Positions 19,153 to 27,859 are shown, counted from the stretch's first letter. The stretch is DNA of 64,000 nt from Chloroflexota bacterium (GCA_013112575.1 JABFGG010000008.1:1-64000), one strand, 5' to 3'. Made by a program: numbers and translations. Notes: generated from the sequence alone by a model not told the origin.

Positions 19153-20628
19153 ATGACAGAGAAAGCTACGTCCTATAGAGTACTGGCCCTCAACACCCTC
19201 GCCTTCACCGTCTGTTTCGCCTGCTGGATGCTCAACGGTGTGCTGGTTACTTTTCTGGTCGAAAACGGCATATTCGATTGGAATGCAGCTCAAATGGGCA
19301 CCTTGATCGGCATCCCTGTGCTGACCGGGTCGATCATGCGCCTGCCCCTGGGTATCCTGACAGACCGCTACGGTGGCCGACCTGTATATGCGATCTTGAT
19401 GCTGCTGAGTGCCATCCCTATGTACCTGTTGGGGCAGGCCAATTCCTACACCGAGTATATGATCTACAGCCTTGGCTTCGGCATGACCGGCACTTCCTTT
19501 GCGGTGGGTATCGCCTTCAGCTCGGTCTGGTTCTCTAAAGAACGGCAAGGAACAGCCTTAGGGATTTTTGGAGCTGGGAATGCTGGCGCTGCTCTCACCA
19601 CTTTGGGAGCACCGAGTATGCTCCGCTGGCTAACAGATGGGGGTGTCAATATTGATAACTGGCGGCAATTGCCCGCCATCTATGCCGCTGCACTGGTGGT
19701 CATGGCCATCGTTTTCTACATCTTCACGGCCAACCGTAAACCGGAGACAGGCCAACGCACTCTGATCCAGATGTTGAGTCCCTTGCGGAATTTACGCGTC
19801 TGGCGCTTTGGCCTGTATTACTTCCTTGTCTTTGGCGGTTTCGTTGCCCTGGCACAATGGCTGGTGCCTTATTACGTCAATGTGTATTCAATGTCCATAG
19901 TCCTCGCCGGTCTTCTCACGTCTATCTTCTCATTACCATCTGGTGTGATTCGTGCTTTGGGGGGCGTGCTTTCGGATCGATACGGGGCACGCTCGGTCAT
20001 GTATTGGATACTGGGCATCACGGCCTTGTGTTGCTTCCTCTTGATCTTCCCCAAAATGGATATCGAATCTCCAGGAAGCGGTGTCCTAGCGCGCAGAAGT
20101 GGTACGGTCACACAGGTCACGGATACTGAAATCCACGTCGGCGACGATGTCTACACTATTGATCCTGTTATAACGCGGGAAATTGATGACTCTGCCTTGA
20201 TCTTATTGCCCTTGATCGACTCCTGGCAGGAACCGCGCGTGGAGGTAGGTGAGCAGGTTGCGCGAAGACAATTGCTGGCTCGGGGCGTGACGCATATTTA
20301 TTTCCAGGCCAATGTCTGGGTTTTCACTGGCCTTGTATTCGTCATCGGTATTGCCATGGGTATCGGTAAGGCTGCCGTCTATAAATACATCCCAGAATAC
20401 TTTCCCAATGAAGTGGGCGTGGTGGGGGGCATTGTTGGGGTGGTCGGTGGCCTGGGCGGCTTTGTCTGTCCCATAATCTTTGGTCGCCTGCTTGAGTCGA
20501 TTGGATTGTGGACCTCGACCTGGATGTTCTTTTTCTTCCTGACGATTGTGTGTCTGCTCTGGCTGACTTACGTGGTCAGGGGCATCACCTTGAAAGACAC
20601 GCGTATAGAAGCCGTAGCTTCATCATAA
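19153..20628 (+). CDS. narK: NarK1-type nitrate/nitrite transporter with extra soluble domain
   Basis: About 491 residues, MFS fold with 12 helices; FGMTGTSFAVGIAF and the later GVVGGIVGVVGGLGGFVCP match nitrate signature regions of NarK proteins. ATG 19153 follows GGAG; a TTG at 19138 is less likely. Odd: about 84 residues (20049-20300) are inserted between two helices of the second half. They are hydrophilic and beta-like (TVTQVTDTEIHVGDDVYTI) and end with VEVGEQVARRQLLA, which resembles a lipoyl/hammerhead edge. Works with NarGHI to bring nitrate in or exchange it for nitrite. Confidence 0.9.
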   Translation: MTEKATSYRVLALNTLAFTVCFACWMLNGVLVTFLVENGIFDWNAAQMGTLIGIPVLTGSIMRLPLGILTDRYGGRPVYAILMLLSAIPMYLLGQANSYTEYMIYSLGFGMTGTSFAVGIAFSSVWFSKERQGTALGIFGAGNAGAALTTLGAPSMLRWLTDGGVNIDNWRQLPAIYAAALVVMAIVFYIFTANRKPETGQRTLIQMLSPLRNLRVWRFGLYYFLVFGGFVALAQWLVPYYVNVYSMSIVLAGLLTSIFSLPSGVIRALGGVLSDRYGARSVMYWILGITALCCFLLIFPKMDIESPGSGVLARRSGTVTQVTDTEIHVGDDVYTIDPVITREIDDSALILLPLIDSWQEPRVEVGEQVARRQLLARGVTHIYFQANVWVFTGLVFVIGIAMGIGKAAVYKYIPEYFPNEVGVVGGIVGVVGGLGGFVCPIIFGRLLESIGLWTSTWMFFFFLTIVCLLWLTYVVRGITLKDTRIEAVASS

Positions 20629-20659
20629 ATCTGAACAAAACTTGAAACCGGAGCAAATA

Positions 20660-22210
20660 ATGGGATCGTACATAGAGCGCTGGGACGTTGAAGATCAGGA
20701 TTTTTGGGAATCTACTGGAAAGAAGATCGCCAACCGCAACTTATGGATCTCTATTCCCTGTCTATTGTGCGCCTTTGCCGTCTGGTTGTATTGGAGCATC
20801 ATCACGGTCCAGATGAGGAACCTGGGCTTTCCCTTTGATACTGTGCAACTGTTCACCCTGTCTGCCATTGCCGGTTTGGCAGGTGCCACCTTCCGCATCC
20901 CGAACTCTTTTCTGATCGCCATCTCTGGCGGCAGGAATGTGATCGCCCTGACAACCGGACTGCTGATCGCTCCAGCCTTGGGCGTTGGTATTGCCCTGCA
21001 AGATATCAACACACCCTACACCGTATTTGCCATTATGGCTGCCCTCTCTGGCTTTGGAGGTGGCAACTTCGCCTCTTCCATGTCAAACATCAATTTCTTT
21101 TTCCCCAAGAGAGTGCAAGGCATGTCATTGGGTCTGAACGCTGGTCTTGGCAATGTGGGTGTAAGCGTCATGCAGGTCTTACTGCCCTTTGTAGCCAGCT
21201 TCGGCCTCTTTGGTGCTCTGGGAGGAACGGGCTTGCCGTTGGCAAGCGATGTTGGTGGCAATCCCGCTGGCACTATTGTATATATTCAGAATAGCGGGCT
21301 GGTGTGGGTTCCTATCCTGGCCGTACTTACATTGGCAGCCTGGTTCGGCATGAACAACCTGGCGATTGCAACACCTAAGATAGGCTCAACTTTTTCTTCA
21401 TTGGCAAAAGCTTTTGGTCTTATCCTGATCGGCCTCATAGGAACCGTGATCGGTTTATATATGTTGTTAGGCTTGGGATGGAGCATGTGGATCGTGCTGC
21501 CAATCACCATCATAGCCACGGTGCTGATCATGCGCGCTATCCCGGGGGACATCAAAGAGAACCTGAATACCCAATTCGCCATCTTTCGGAACAAGCACAA
21601 TTGGATCATGACCTATCTATACATCATGACCTTTGGGTCTTTCATCGGTTATTCCGCGGCCTTCCCTCTTCTAATACGTGTGGTCTTTGGTGAACTGCCT
21701 GACGGCTCCATCAACCCCAATGCCCCCAATCCTTTTGCGTTTGCCTGGCTCGGCCCGCTAGTGGGTTCTCTGGCACGGCCAATTGGCGGCTGGGTTTCAG
21801 ACAAATTAGGCGGGGCCAGAGTCACCCAATGGGACACCGTGGTCATGATTCTGGCGACATTGGGGGTAGCCTATTACGTGCGCCTGGCGAGCAACGCCGC
21901 TCAACCTGAACAATTCTTTACTCCTTTCCTGATCTTGTTTTTGATTCTTTTTATCACAACAGGCATTGGCAACGGCTCTACCTTCAGGATGGTGCCGATC
22001 ATCTTTGAACCTTCTGAAGCCGGGCCGGTACTGGGTTGGACATCGGCAGTAGCTGCTTATGGAGCTTTCATTATCCCAAGGGTCTTCGGCCAGCAGGTAA
22101 ATGCAGGTACTCCTGAATTTGCTTTGTACGGCTTTGCAATTTATTATTTCACCAGCCTGCTGTTGAACTGGTACTACTATGCCCGTAAGAATGCTGAGAT
22201 GCCATGTTAG
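20660..22210 (+). CDS. narK: NarK2-type nitrate/nitrite transporter
   Basis: 516 residues, MFS fold, different from the preceding NarK1. Nitrate signature regions GFGGGNFASSMSNINFFFP and GNGSTFRMVPIIF are present. Tandem NarK1-NarK2 after narGHJI is the known order in Thermus. ATG 20660 follows GGAG; the frame also opens at a TTG 18 bp earlier. The last bases overlap the alternative start of the FmdE-like gene. Confidence 0.92.
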   Translation: MGSYIERWDVEDQDFWESTGKKIANRNLWISIPCLLCAFAVWLYWSIITVQMRNLGFPFDTVQLFTLSAIAGLAGATFRIPNSFLIAISGGRNVIALTTGLLIAPALGVGIALQDINTPYTVFAIMAALSGFGGGNFASSMSNINFFFPKRVQGMSLGLNAGLGNVGVSVMQVLLPFVASFGLFGALGGTGLPLASDVGGNPAGTIVYIQNSGLVWVPILAVLTLAAWFGMNNLAIATPKIGSTFSSLAKAFGLILIGLIGTVIGLYMLLGLGWSMWIVLPITIIATVLIMRAIPGDIKENLNTQFAIFRNKHNWIMTYLYIMTFGSFIGYSAAFPLLIRVVFGELPDGSINPNAPNPFAFAWLGPLVGSLARPIGGWVSDKLGGARVTQWDTVVMILATLGVAYYVRLASNAAQPEQFFTPFLILFLILFITTGIGNGSTFRMVPIIFEPSEAGPVLGWTSAVAAYGAFIIPRVFGQQVNAGTPEFALYGFAIYYFTSLLLNWYYYARKNAEMPC

Positions 22211-22224
22211 AAAAAGGAATCGCC

Positions 22225-22842
22225 ATGAATGCGATTGAGAAAGCCTACGAACTCTCTGCAGAAAAACACAAACACTTATGCCCCCGGCAGGTACTTGGTG
22301 TGCGTATGGGCATTTATGCAGGCGAGATACTTGGTCAGCAGTTTCCACAACAGAAAAAAGATGTGCTGGCTATCGTAGAAACTGATGGATGTTTTTTGGA
22401 TGGTATTGTAGCTGCCACAGGATGTGAAGTTGGCCGCCGCACGATGCGCGTGGAGGACTACGGCAAAGTAGCGGCAACCTTCGTGCTCATTGCATCTGGC
22501 GAAGCAATTCGTATATCACCCAAAGTGGATATCCGGCAAACTGCACAGGAATATGCACCCAATGAACCTAACCGCTGGGAAACCATGCAGAAGGCCTACC
22601 AATGCATGCCAGCAGACGCTCTATTCAATGCAGTGCATGTGCAGCTAATACAACCCATTGGGGACATCATCAGCCGGGCGGGTGTACGCGTGAATTGTGA
22701 TATGTGTGGGGAGGAGATAATTAATGAACGGGAGATCAGAGAAAATGACCAAGTTCTTTGTGTCGGATGTGCTGAGCCTTCATACTATTTACCTGTTCGC
22801 TGGGCACTTCAAACCACATTGCTACATATAAGTAATCAATAA
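22225..22842 (+). CDS. FmdE-like protein with C-terminal zinc finger
   Basis: About 205 residues. The N-terminal FmdE domain is recognised by KHLCPRQVLGVRMG and the ETDGCFLDGIVAATGCEVGRRTM region with conserved cysteines; the C-terminal zinc ribbon is CDMCGEEII...CVGCAEP. FmdE was named from formylmethanofuran dehydrogenase operons, but homologues often lie beside molybdenum enzymes in organisms without that enzyme. Here it ends the nar operon, so a role in cofactor or metal delivery to NarG is reasonable but unproven. I prefer ATG 22225, after AAAAAGGA; ATG 22204 would overlap narK2. Confidence 0.8.
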   Translation: MNAIEKAYELSAEKHKHLCPRQVLGVRMGIYAGEILGQQFPQQKKDVLAIVETDGCFLDGIVAATGCEVGRRTMRVEDYGKVAATFVLIASGEAIRISPKVDIRQTAQEYAPNEPNRWETMQKAYQCMPADALFNAVHVQLIQPIGDIISRAGVRVNCDMCGEEIINEREIRENDQVLCVGCAEPSYYLPVRWALQTTLLHISNQ

Positions 22843-22929
22843 GAAGAGACTAATTTGAAAAAGGAATTCAGTAGGCCTCCCATTCTCAAAGGCCAGGACA
22901 TTCATCTCGCTTTGCTTATTGACCACAAA

Positions 22930-23066
22930 TCAGATGTATGAGCCGCCTTCCCTGGTGCAACGAGTATAGAAACAATAGACACCAAGCCCAATGACTCTAG
23001 AACAGCAAGTCATGGTTCGAATCCTGTCCCTCAGCCTGAAACACCCCACATATGGGGTGTTTTCAC
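22930..23066 (+). repeat. Dispersed T-arm repeat, short form, between nar and rdh operons
   Basis: Carries CCTGGTGCAACG, a shortened TAGAC block, the ATGACT/AGTCAT hairpin, the T-arm-like hairpin with a one-base deletion in its 3' side, and the terminator hairpin AAACACCCC/GGGGTGTTT followed by TTT (23039-23063). Another GGTGCAAC motif lies 20 bp later. It sits exactly where the nar operon ends and the opposing rdh operon ends, and could terminate nar transcription. Confidence 0.75.
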
Positions 23067-23135
23067 CCAGCCAGCAAACAGCTTTGGTGCAACCCGAATT
23101 GAAGAAAATCCGATTACCTCCTTTATACTTGGACA

Positions 23136-24482
23136 TCAAGTATCATTCTGCAATAATTCCTCTAGAAGCACCTCCGCCAAATTCTTTTTGTCTTGATCAT
23201 TGATAGTGCTAAAGGTAGTAGAAGCATCCTTACTATACTGGAGTGCCTTCTTTAGATTTCCCATATCACGCTGCGCGAGTGCCATAAGTAGCTGTTGTTC
23301 GCCGACTAATTCTATATTCTCGCTTTCGTGTGCTTGCTTGAGCGCCTTCTGACCGATTTCAATAGCTTTTTTGAACTCTCCTTTGTCTGCATGCACTGCA
23401 CTCAAGCGACCTAATACCTGAGCTTCGGCCTCTATATCCTGTATGCGCACAGCCAGTTCTAAGGCTTCCTCATAGTTCGCCTGGGCTTTGGTTAAGTCTT
23501 CGAGGTTGAAGAAGGCAAAGGCCATGCGCATTAAGAAAGCCAACTCCCAATCATTGTCCTTTTTCTGCCTGGCGATCTCCAATCCTTTCTCAAGGTAAGG
23601 CAGCGCTTTTTGTTCCTGGTTATTCTCCAAATACATGGCCGATATGATATCCACCGCTAAAATCTCTGCTTCGGGCTTTTGCTGTGTTTGTGCCAGTTGG
23701 ATAAGCTGGTCTGCATAGATCTTTGCCAGGCTGCTTTTACCGGCCCCGATGTTTCCATGCAACAGGCCTTCCAGGGCGCTGATCTCCGCTCCTGGATTTT
23801 CGATAGAACTGGCGATATCCAGGGCCTCCTCATAACGTTCCAAAGCCCCCTCGAATTCTCTGTCCAGCAATAACACATTTCCAAGGCTGATCAGGAAGTT
23901 GCATGTGGCTGCCTGGTCTTTTGCGGAGCGTGCTGTCTGCAACCCATCCAAAAAGTATTCAAAGGCCTTTTCGGTAGATTCCAGGCGGGCAAAGTAACCT
24001 CCCAGAATGGTGTCGATGTGTAAACGACGAGGCTGGTCATCCTGGGCAACGGCAATCGCATAAGCCTGTTCCAGCTTTGAGATGGCCTTGGTAAGCTCTC
24101 CTGTCTCAGCTTGTAACATTCCGATACGGATCAAGGAATCACAGATTAATGTCTGGTTCTCAATATCTCGGGCAAAGCGATTCGATTTGCGGAAGGCGGC
24201 CATGGCCTGATCGAAATTGCCAATGGTTTGCAGCGCCATACCCTTTAAGCCCCATAAACGCGCCAGGCCTTCTTGATTGTTGCCATCTTCCAGAAGCTCA
24301 ATGGCCTCTTCAAATTGCGTCAGGCCTTTTGGCGCGTCTCCGTTGTTCAAGTAATACTGGCCAAGTTTCGTCAGGCTTACGGTGATTTCTTGTTGATCCT
24401 CCCCCTGCCTGGCGTGCTCCAACGTGCTTTCTAATTGGTGCAACTCAACATCTTGGATTGGTGAGCTTGTTTTGTCATTCAT
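23136..24482 (-). CDS. Tetratricopeptide repeat protein at the end of the rdh operon
   Basis: 448 residues made almost wholly of TPR units (about nine, for example KGLTQFEEAIELL, QAMAAFRKSNRFA, GALERYEEALDIA, KAQANYEEALELA). No signal peptide and no catalytic domain, so a cytoplasmic scaffold or chaperone-like helper. Starts 8 bp after the small membrane protein gene and is the last gene of the leftward operon. A role in dehalogenase maturation is only a guess from position. Confidence 0.85.
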   Translation of the reverse strand: MNDKTSSPIQDVELHQLESTLEHARQGEDQQEITVSLTKLGQYYLNNGDAPKGLTQFEEAIELLEDGNNQEGLARLWGLKGMALQTIGNFDQAMAAFRKSNRFARDIENQTLICDSLIRIGMLQAETGELTKAISKLEQAYAIAVAQDDQPRRLHIDTILGGYFARLESTEKAFEYFLDGLQTARSAKDQAATCNFLISLGNVLLLDREFEGALERYEEALDIASSIENPGAEISALEGLLHGNIGAGKSSLAKIYADQLIQLAQTQQKPEAEILAVDIISAMYLENNQEQKALPYLEKGLEIARQKKDNDWELAFLMRMAFAFFNLEDLTKAQANYEEALELAVRIQDIEAEAQVLGRLSAVHADKGEFKKAIEIGQKALKQAHESENIELVGEQQLLMALAQRDMGNLKKALQYSKDASTTFSTINDQDKKNLAEVLLEELLQNDT

Positions 24483-24490
24483 ATCGTCCT

Positions 24491-24760
24491 CTATTGGTTC
24501 CCGCCCCCGCCTCCGCTGTGTTCATGCTCTTCGCCTTCTTCGTGGGTTGGGACCGGTTCGAAACCGTATTCTTCAGCCAGGGCAGTTTCAGTGATATAGA
24601 GAGAATCGTCGAAGACGAAGGTCTCTCTATAGAAGCTGGGGTCTACTGTCTCGTGCTCAACAAGGCCATCGGCCCATACCAGTACGATCAGCACTACATT
24701 GACCAGCACAAAGCCGATCAAGAGTCTTCGTTTTAAGCTTTCGCGCTCTGTTTTTGCCAT
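24491..24760 (-). CDS. Small single-helix membrane protein with His/Glu/Gly-rich tail
   Basis: 89 residues: one hydrophobic helix (LLIGFVLVNVVLIVLVW) near the N terminus, then an outside region ending HEEGEEHEHSGGGGGNQ, which could bind metal. Overlaps the end of the NosR-like gene by 28 bp, so it is co-translated. I do not recognise the family. Part of the rdh operon. Confidence 0.7.
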   Translation of the reverse strand: MAKTERESLKRRLLIGFVLVNVVLIVLVWADGLVEHETVDPSFYRETFVFDDSLYITETALAEEYGFEPVPTHEEGEEHEHSGGGGGNQ

Positions 24761-25968
24761 CGACGCCAAACCTCACGCACCCACTTTCGTGCGGCTGCGA
24801 TAAATTCATAGATCGGATCTAGAGGACACAAGAAATTACAAAACGGGCGATACATAAGCAAGCTGGCGATCACAATGATGCCAAGGAAAATCCATTCGAT
24901 TCCTGTCCCACGCAGGTCGAACAGGGTTGCAAACGGTTCATAACTGGCCACACCTGGGCGGCGCAGCAGCAATCCAATCAGGACCGCTACGAATGCCAGC
25001 CCGCGTTGCAGCCAGGTAAAGAACTCGTTCAGGTCCCTGGGGCGGTACACTTTTGCGCCCGATATTTTCGCCAGGCTCTCCTGAAAAGCCCCAAAGGGAC
25101 AGAACCAACTGCAATAGGGGTTTTTGGCGTCCACTGTAGTCACAAAGATGATACCGCCGATCATCAAGTACCAGTACAGGTTGCTTTGCCAGTCTGGCCA
25201 GAAGCCGCTCAACAGGGATACCACCATTGTGATGGTGAAGGGTAAGGTATAGATGAAGCCCAGCACCACCATGCCGGTAAGCAAGGTTAACCAGCGGATA
25301 CGTTTTTGCCATTGGCGGTTCCGTAAACGGTGACCCACGTAACCAACCCCATACAGCAAAACAATGGTGATTTCAGGAATGCCGATCTGTATTGGGCGCG
25401 TCTCCGCTGGTAAGGGTTGATTTAATGCCTGTGCTGAAACCTGTCGGGCTGCCAGACGTACCGATCGTGCGATGGCTTCCGCACTGGTCGTAGCCCCGCT
25501 AACGGCATCAATGTCTTGTCCAAGTTGCAGAGGGTCACTTACGGCCTTACCAAAGAACTGAAGGACGAATTCCTGATTTTCGATCAGGCGGAAGAAACCG
25601 GGAGACTCACGTTGTGCCACTATGCTTACCCCGCTGATCTCGCCATCAGGATAAATGCCTACCAGCATTTCAATTGGTCCGGCATAGCCGGGTGCCTCCC
25701 CAACTGCAGCGTAGCCTACGGGTTCATCGCTCTCATCACTATAGCCAATAAACAAGGACCCACTAACTTCAACCCGTGTTGCATCTGGAATCACTTCGGG
25801 AACCAGCGGGGCGACATCGGTTCCACTGCTGATGTAACCATAGATCCATGCGGCTACCACCAGGATAACCGTTGCCACCATCACAATGCGTTGGCGGTTT
25901 TGTTTTCTCCTACGCGGGGGCTGAACGGGTTGTAATTCTAGTTGGATGGATTCGGGAGTGTCTGCCAT
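24733..25968 (-). CDS. rdhC: NosR/RdhC-like flavoprotein with polyferredoxin-type membrane domain
   Basis: About 411 residues: N-terminal anchor, extracytoplasmic FMN-binding domain with the covalent flavin motif SGATTSA (about 156-162), then five or so helices and two cysteine motifs, CSWFCPFG (about 285) and CNFLCPLD (about 378). This is the architecture of NosR and of RdhC, which is encoded in many organohalide respiration operons. Known RdhC/PceC proteins carry covalent FMN and have been proposed as electron donors or maturation factors. I call it RdhC because rdhA and rdhB lie immediately upstream and no nosZ is present. Start ATG 25968; a TTG at 26001 has no ribosome site. Confidence 0.82.
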   Translation of the reverse strand: MADTPESIQLELQPVQPPRRRKQNRQRIVMVATVILVVAAWIYGYISSGTDVAPLVPEVIPDATRVEVSGSLFIGYSDESDEPVGYAAVGEAPGYAGPIEMLVGIYPDGEISGVSIVAQRESPGFFRLIENQEFVLQFFGKAVSDPLQLGQDIDAVSGATTSAEAIARSVRLAARQVSAQALNQPLPAETRPIQIGIPEITIVLLYGVGYVGHRLRNRQWQKRIRWLTLLTGMVVLGFIYTLPFTITMVVSLLSGFWPDWQSNLYWYLMIGGIIFVTTVDAKNPYCSWFCPFGAFQESLAKISGAKVYRPRDLNEFFTWLQRGLAFVAVLIGLLLRRPGVASYEPFATLFDLRGTGIEWIFLGIIVIASLLMYRPFCNFLCPLDPIYEFIAAARKWVREVWRRWQKQSAKA

Positions 25969-26007
25969 GATGTCGCCGCTAACTTTACCATACGTGTCCA
26001 AATGAAA

Positions 26008-26036
26008 GGGGAGAGGAGGATGAACCCCTCTCCCCG
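26008..26036 (-). promoter_or_regulatory. Hairpin between rdhB and rdhC
   Basis: 9-bp perfect stem GGGGAGAGG/CCTCTCCCC with a 10-nt loop in the 100-bp gap of the rdh operon. It has no T tract, so it is more likely an RNA processing or stability element, or a partial attenuator, than a full terminator. Confidence 0.55.
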
Positions 26037-26101
26037 GTTTTCAACTTCGTATGGGTGGATTTTGCTGTAATTGATTCTCAGTAAATCCACGTTGTGTTAG
26101 T

Positions 26102-26314
26102 TCAATTGTCCCGGCGAATGTACCAAACGATGCCGCCGCCCAGGACCAGGATCACGAACACAATCCAGAAGATCGTGGCTGCGCGCGGTTCTAGTTCGGT
26201 TCCGCTGGCAACGGCGTTTTGCAGGGTAAATAGACTCACCAGGAGCCAGAGCGCCCACAGGAGCCATTCGTACCAGGGTCGTTTCTTGACTTCGATCGTA
26301 TATTTCTCTGACAT
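26102..26314 (-). CDS. rdhB: RdhB-like small membrane anchor
   Basis: 70 residues with two hydrophobic helices (WLLWALWLLVSLFTLQNAVA and ATIFWIVFVILVLGGGIVWYI). It starts 2 bp after rdhA. Small membrane anchors in this position are the mark of respiratory reductive dehalogenases. Typical RdhB proteins have about 90 residues and three helices, so this one is short and the call rests largely on context. Confidence 0.65.
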   Translation of the reverse strand: MSEKYTIEVKKRPWYEWLLWALWLLVSLFTLQNAVASGTELEPRAATIFWIVFVILVLGGGIVWYIRRDN

Positions 26315-26316
26315 CG

Positions 26317-27711
26317 TTAGGCCTCCATGACCGGCTGATTACTATCGATACCATATTCAGGCAGGTCGAGCGACCACCATTCTTCGGAGTTGGCTTGTGT
26401 GCCGTATCCGAAGGCATCGTCCATGCTGCGGAAGAAGCTGTCCAGCACCGGGGCTGTCGAGGCACCAGCCTTGACCCATTCGTGCACCCAGGCTTTGTCC
26501 TTCTTGGTGAAGGGGCAAACGGCAAAGCAGATACCGCAGTTGGTACCGGCCTGTTCGCGCCAGAAGGCACGGCAGGTGACGGCATCTTCGAAATAGGCTT
26601 TGTGGCCGGGGTTGTTCCAACCGCCACGTGTTTCCCAGGTCGGTTCATCTTCGAAGCTGAGCGATTCGGAGGGGCAGGCTTCTGCGCACTTCTTGCAGCG
26701 CTTGCAGAATTCCATGATGCCAGCATCGATGGGTTTATCAACAGCCACGGGCAAATCGGTGAACGCCTTGAAGACGCGCACCATCGGGCCGAATTCAGGG
26801 GTAATCAGGCGGTTGAGACGTGACATTTCGCCTAAGCCAGCCATCACAGCCATTGCCGGGGCGATGCCGAGGGCATTGGTGCTGGACTCGGCCAGACACT
26901 GGTAGCCCAGGCCGCGCAGGAATTCCTGCAAGGAGGCCTGAATGGTTTCGCCGCGTTTGTAAGCCAAAGTTGTGGTTTGGGATGCAAGGGGAGTGGGGGC
27001 CCGGCGCATGGTTTCAGTTGACATCTGCACCGTGTACACAATGACGTATTTAGCCGCGTTAGGTACCATGCGGGCATCTTCGGTCTCTTCAGCAATAGGA
27101 TCATCAGTAAAGATAACGTCCTTGCCATCAGGATCCACACCGTAGACTAACTTGCGAGTGTTGTCATCCAGTTCCATGAAGCCCACACTGGAAGCACCCA
27201 TATGGCGCATGGCTGCACGGATGATGCGCGCGGCTTCTTCAGGAGAACCTTCCCACTTGGGCACACCGCGGTCTTCAGGTGTCTTAGCCTTTTGGGGGCC
27301 AAGGAAGCTTCGGCCTACGCCCACATGGGAGCTCTTCAAAGCTTGATCTTTGAGAGTGTAGCCATCGACGTCGTCGAGCATGCGTTGTTTTTCGTTCTGC
27401 TTGGCGACATCGCTCAAGCGATCGACTTCATCATCACCTACGTAGCCGGCCATGCCGGGCCCGCGTACAGTACCGGTGCGCTCGTTATAGCGCTCCATGA
27501 CGTCCCAATCGATCTCGGTGGTGGGTTCATCCACTGTCTTGACCCACCAGGGGCGGTTGGGGCGGCCAGCCGGGTCGGAGAATGTTCCACCTTTAAAATC
27601 AGAAGGATTGGCCATAGGCTTTGCGGCACTAACTACGGCAGCAGAACCAATCCCAATCCCTGCAAGGCGGAAGAAATCTCGGCGGCTGAGCCTCTTCTTG
27701 TTTCCTTCCAT
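26317..27711 (-). CDS. rdhA: Reductive dehalogenase catalytic subunit
   Basis: 464 residues, the usual RdhA length. Seen: twin-arginine leader LSRRDFFRLAGIGIGSAA, a central domain with the RAAMRHMGASSVGFMELDD segment typical of corrinoid-binding RdhA proteins, and two 4Fe-4S clusters, CKRCKKCAEACP (about 339) and CGICFAVCPF (about 389). Family members remove halogen from organohalides using cobamide, on the outer side of the membrane, as terminal reductases. ATG 27711 follows AAAGGAG; a TTG start 24 bp earlier is possible but worse. Some RdhA-like proteins are not respiratory, but the leader and RdhB favour respiration. The substrate cannot be predicted. Confidence 0.9.
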   Translation of the reverse strand: MEGNKKRLSRRDFFRLAGIGIGSAAVVSAAKPMANPSDFKGGTFSDPAGRPNRPWWVKTVDEPTTEIDWDVMERYNERTGTVRGPGMAGYVGDDEVDRLSDVAKQNEKQRMLDDVDGYTLKDQALKSSHVGVGRSFLGPQKAKTPEDRGVPKWEGSPEEAARIIRAAMRHMGASSVGFMELDDNTRKLVYGVDPDGKDVIFTDDPIAEETEDARMVPNAAKYVIVYTVQMSTETMRRAPTPLASQTTTLAYKRGETIQASLQEFLRGLGYQCLAESSTNALGIAPAMAVMAGLGEMSRLNRLITPEFGPMVRVFKAFTDLPVAVDKPIDAGIMEFCKRCKKCAEACPSESLSFEDEPTWETRGGWNNPGHKAYFEDAVTCRAFWREQAGTNCGICFAVCPFTKKDKAWVHEWVKAGASTAPVLDSFFRSMDDAFGYGTQANSEEWWSLDLPEYGIDSNQPVMEA

Positions 27712-27741
27712 GCTGATACTCCTTTCTAGTGACAAAACTAG

Positions 27742-27755
27742 ATAATTATGATTAA
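27742..27755. promoter_or_regulatory. Dehalobox-like palindrome upstream of rdhA
   Basis: On the rdhA strand: TTAAT, 4 bp, ATTAT, which is 9 of 10 matches to the CprK dehalobox half-sites TTAAT-N4-ATTAA. It ends about 30 bp before the rdhA start codon. AT-rich sequence makes chance matches common, and no CprK gene is adjacent, although two Crp/Fnr proteins lie 7-10 kb away. Confidence 0.3.
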
Positions 27756-27816
27756 TTTCTTATTCACAGAATATCAGGTATGAAGTTGTGGGGGTATCAG
27801 GGAGAATCAGCTACTT

Positions 27817-27859
27817 CTGTCAGAAAAAACCGCTGGTTTTGTAGGGTTTTTCCTGACAG
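27817..27859. promoter_or_regulatory. Inverted repeat between regulator gene and rdhA
   Basis: 15-bp arms with one mismatch (CTGTCAGAAAAAACC against GGTTTTTCCTGACAG) separated by 13 bp. It lies after the response regulator stop and about 105 bp before rdhA. It could end the regulatory transcript or serve as an operator for rdhA. Confidence 0.55.

Noticed and set aside
24733-25968. NosR of a nitrous oxide reductase cluster
   Set aside because: The architecture fits, but no nosZ, nosD, nosF or nosY is nearby, while rdhA and rdhB lie directly upstream; RdhC is the better reading.
26395-27729. Long plus-strand frames opposite rdhA
   Set aside because: They are shadows of the rdhA codon pattern with no ribosome sites or recognisable domains.
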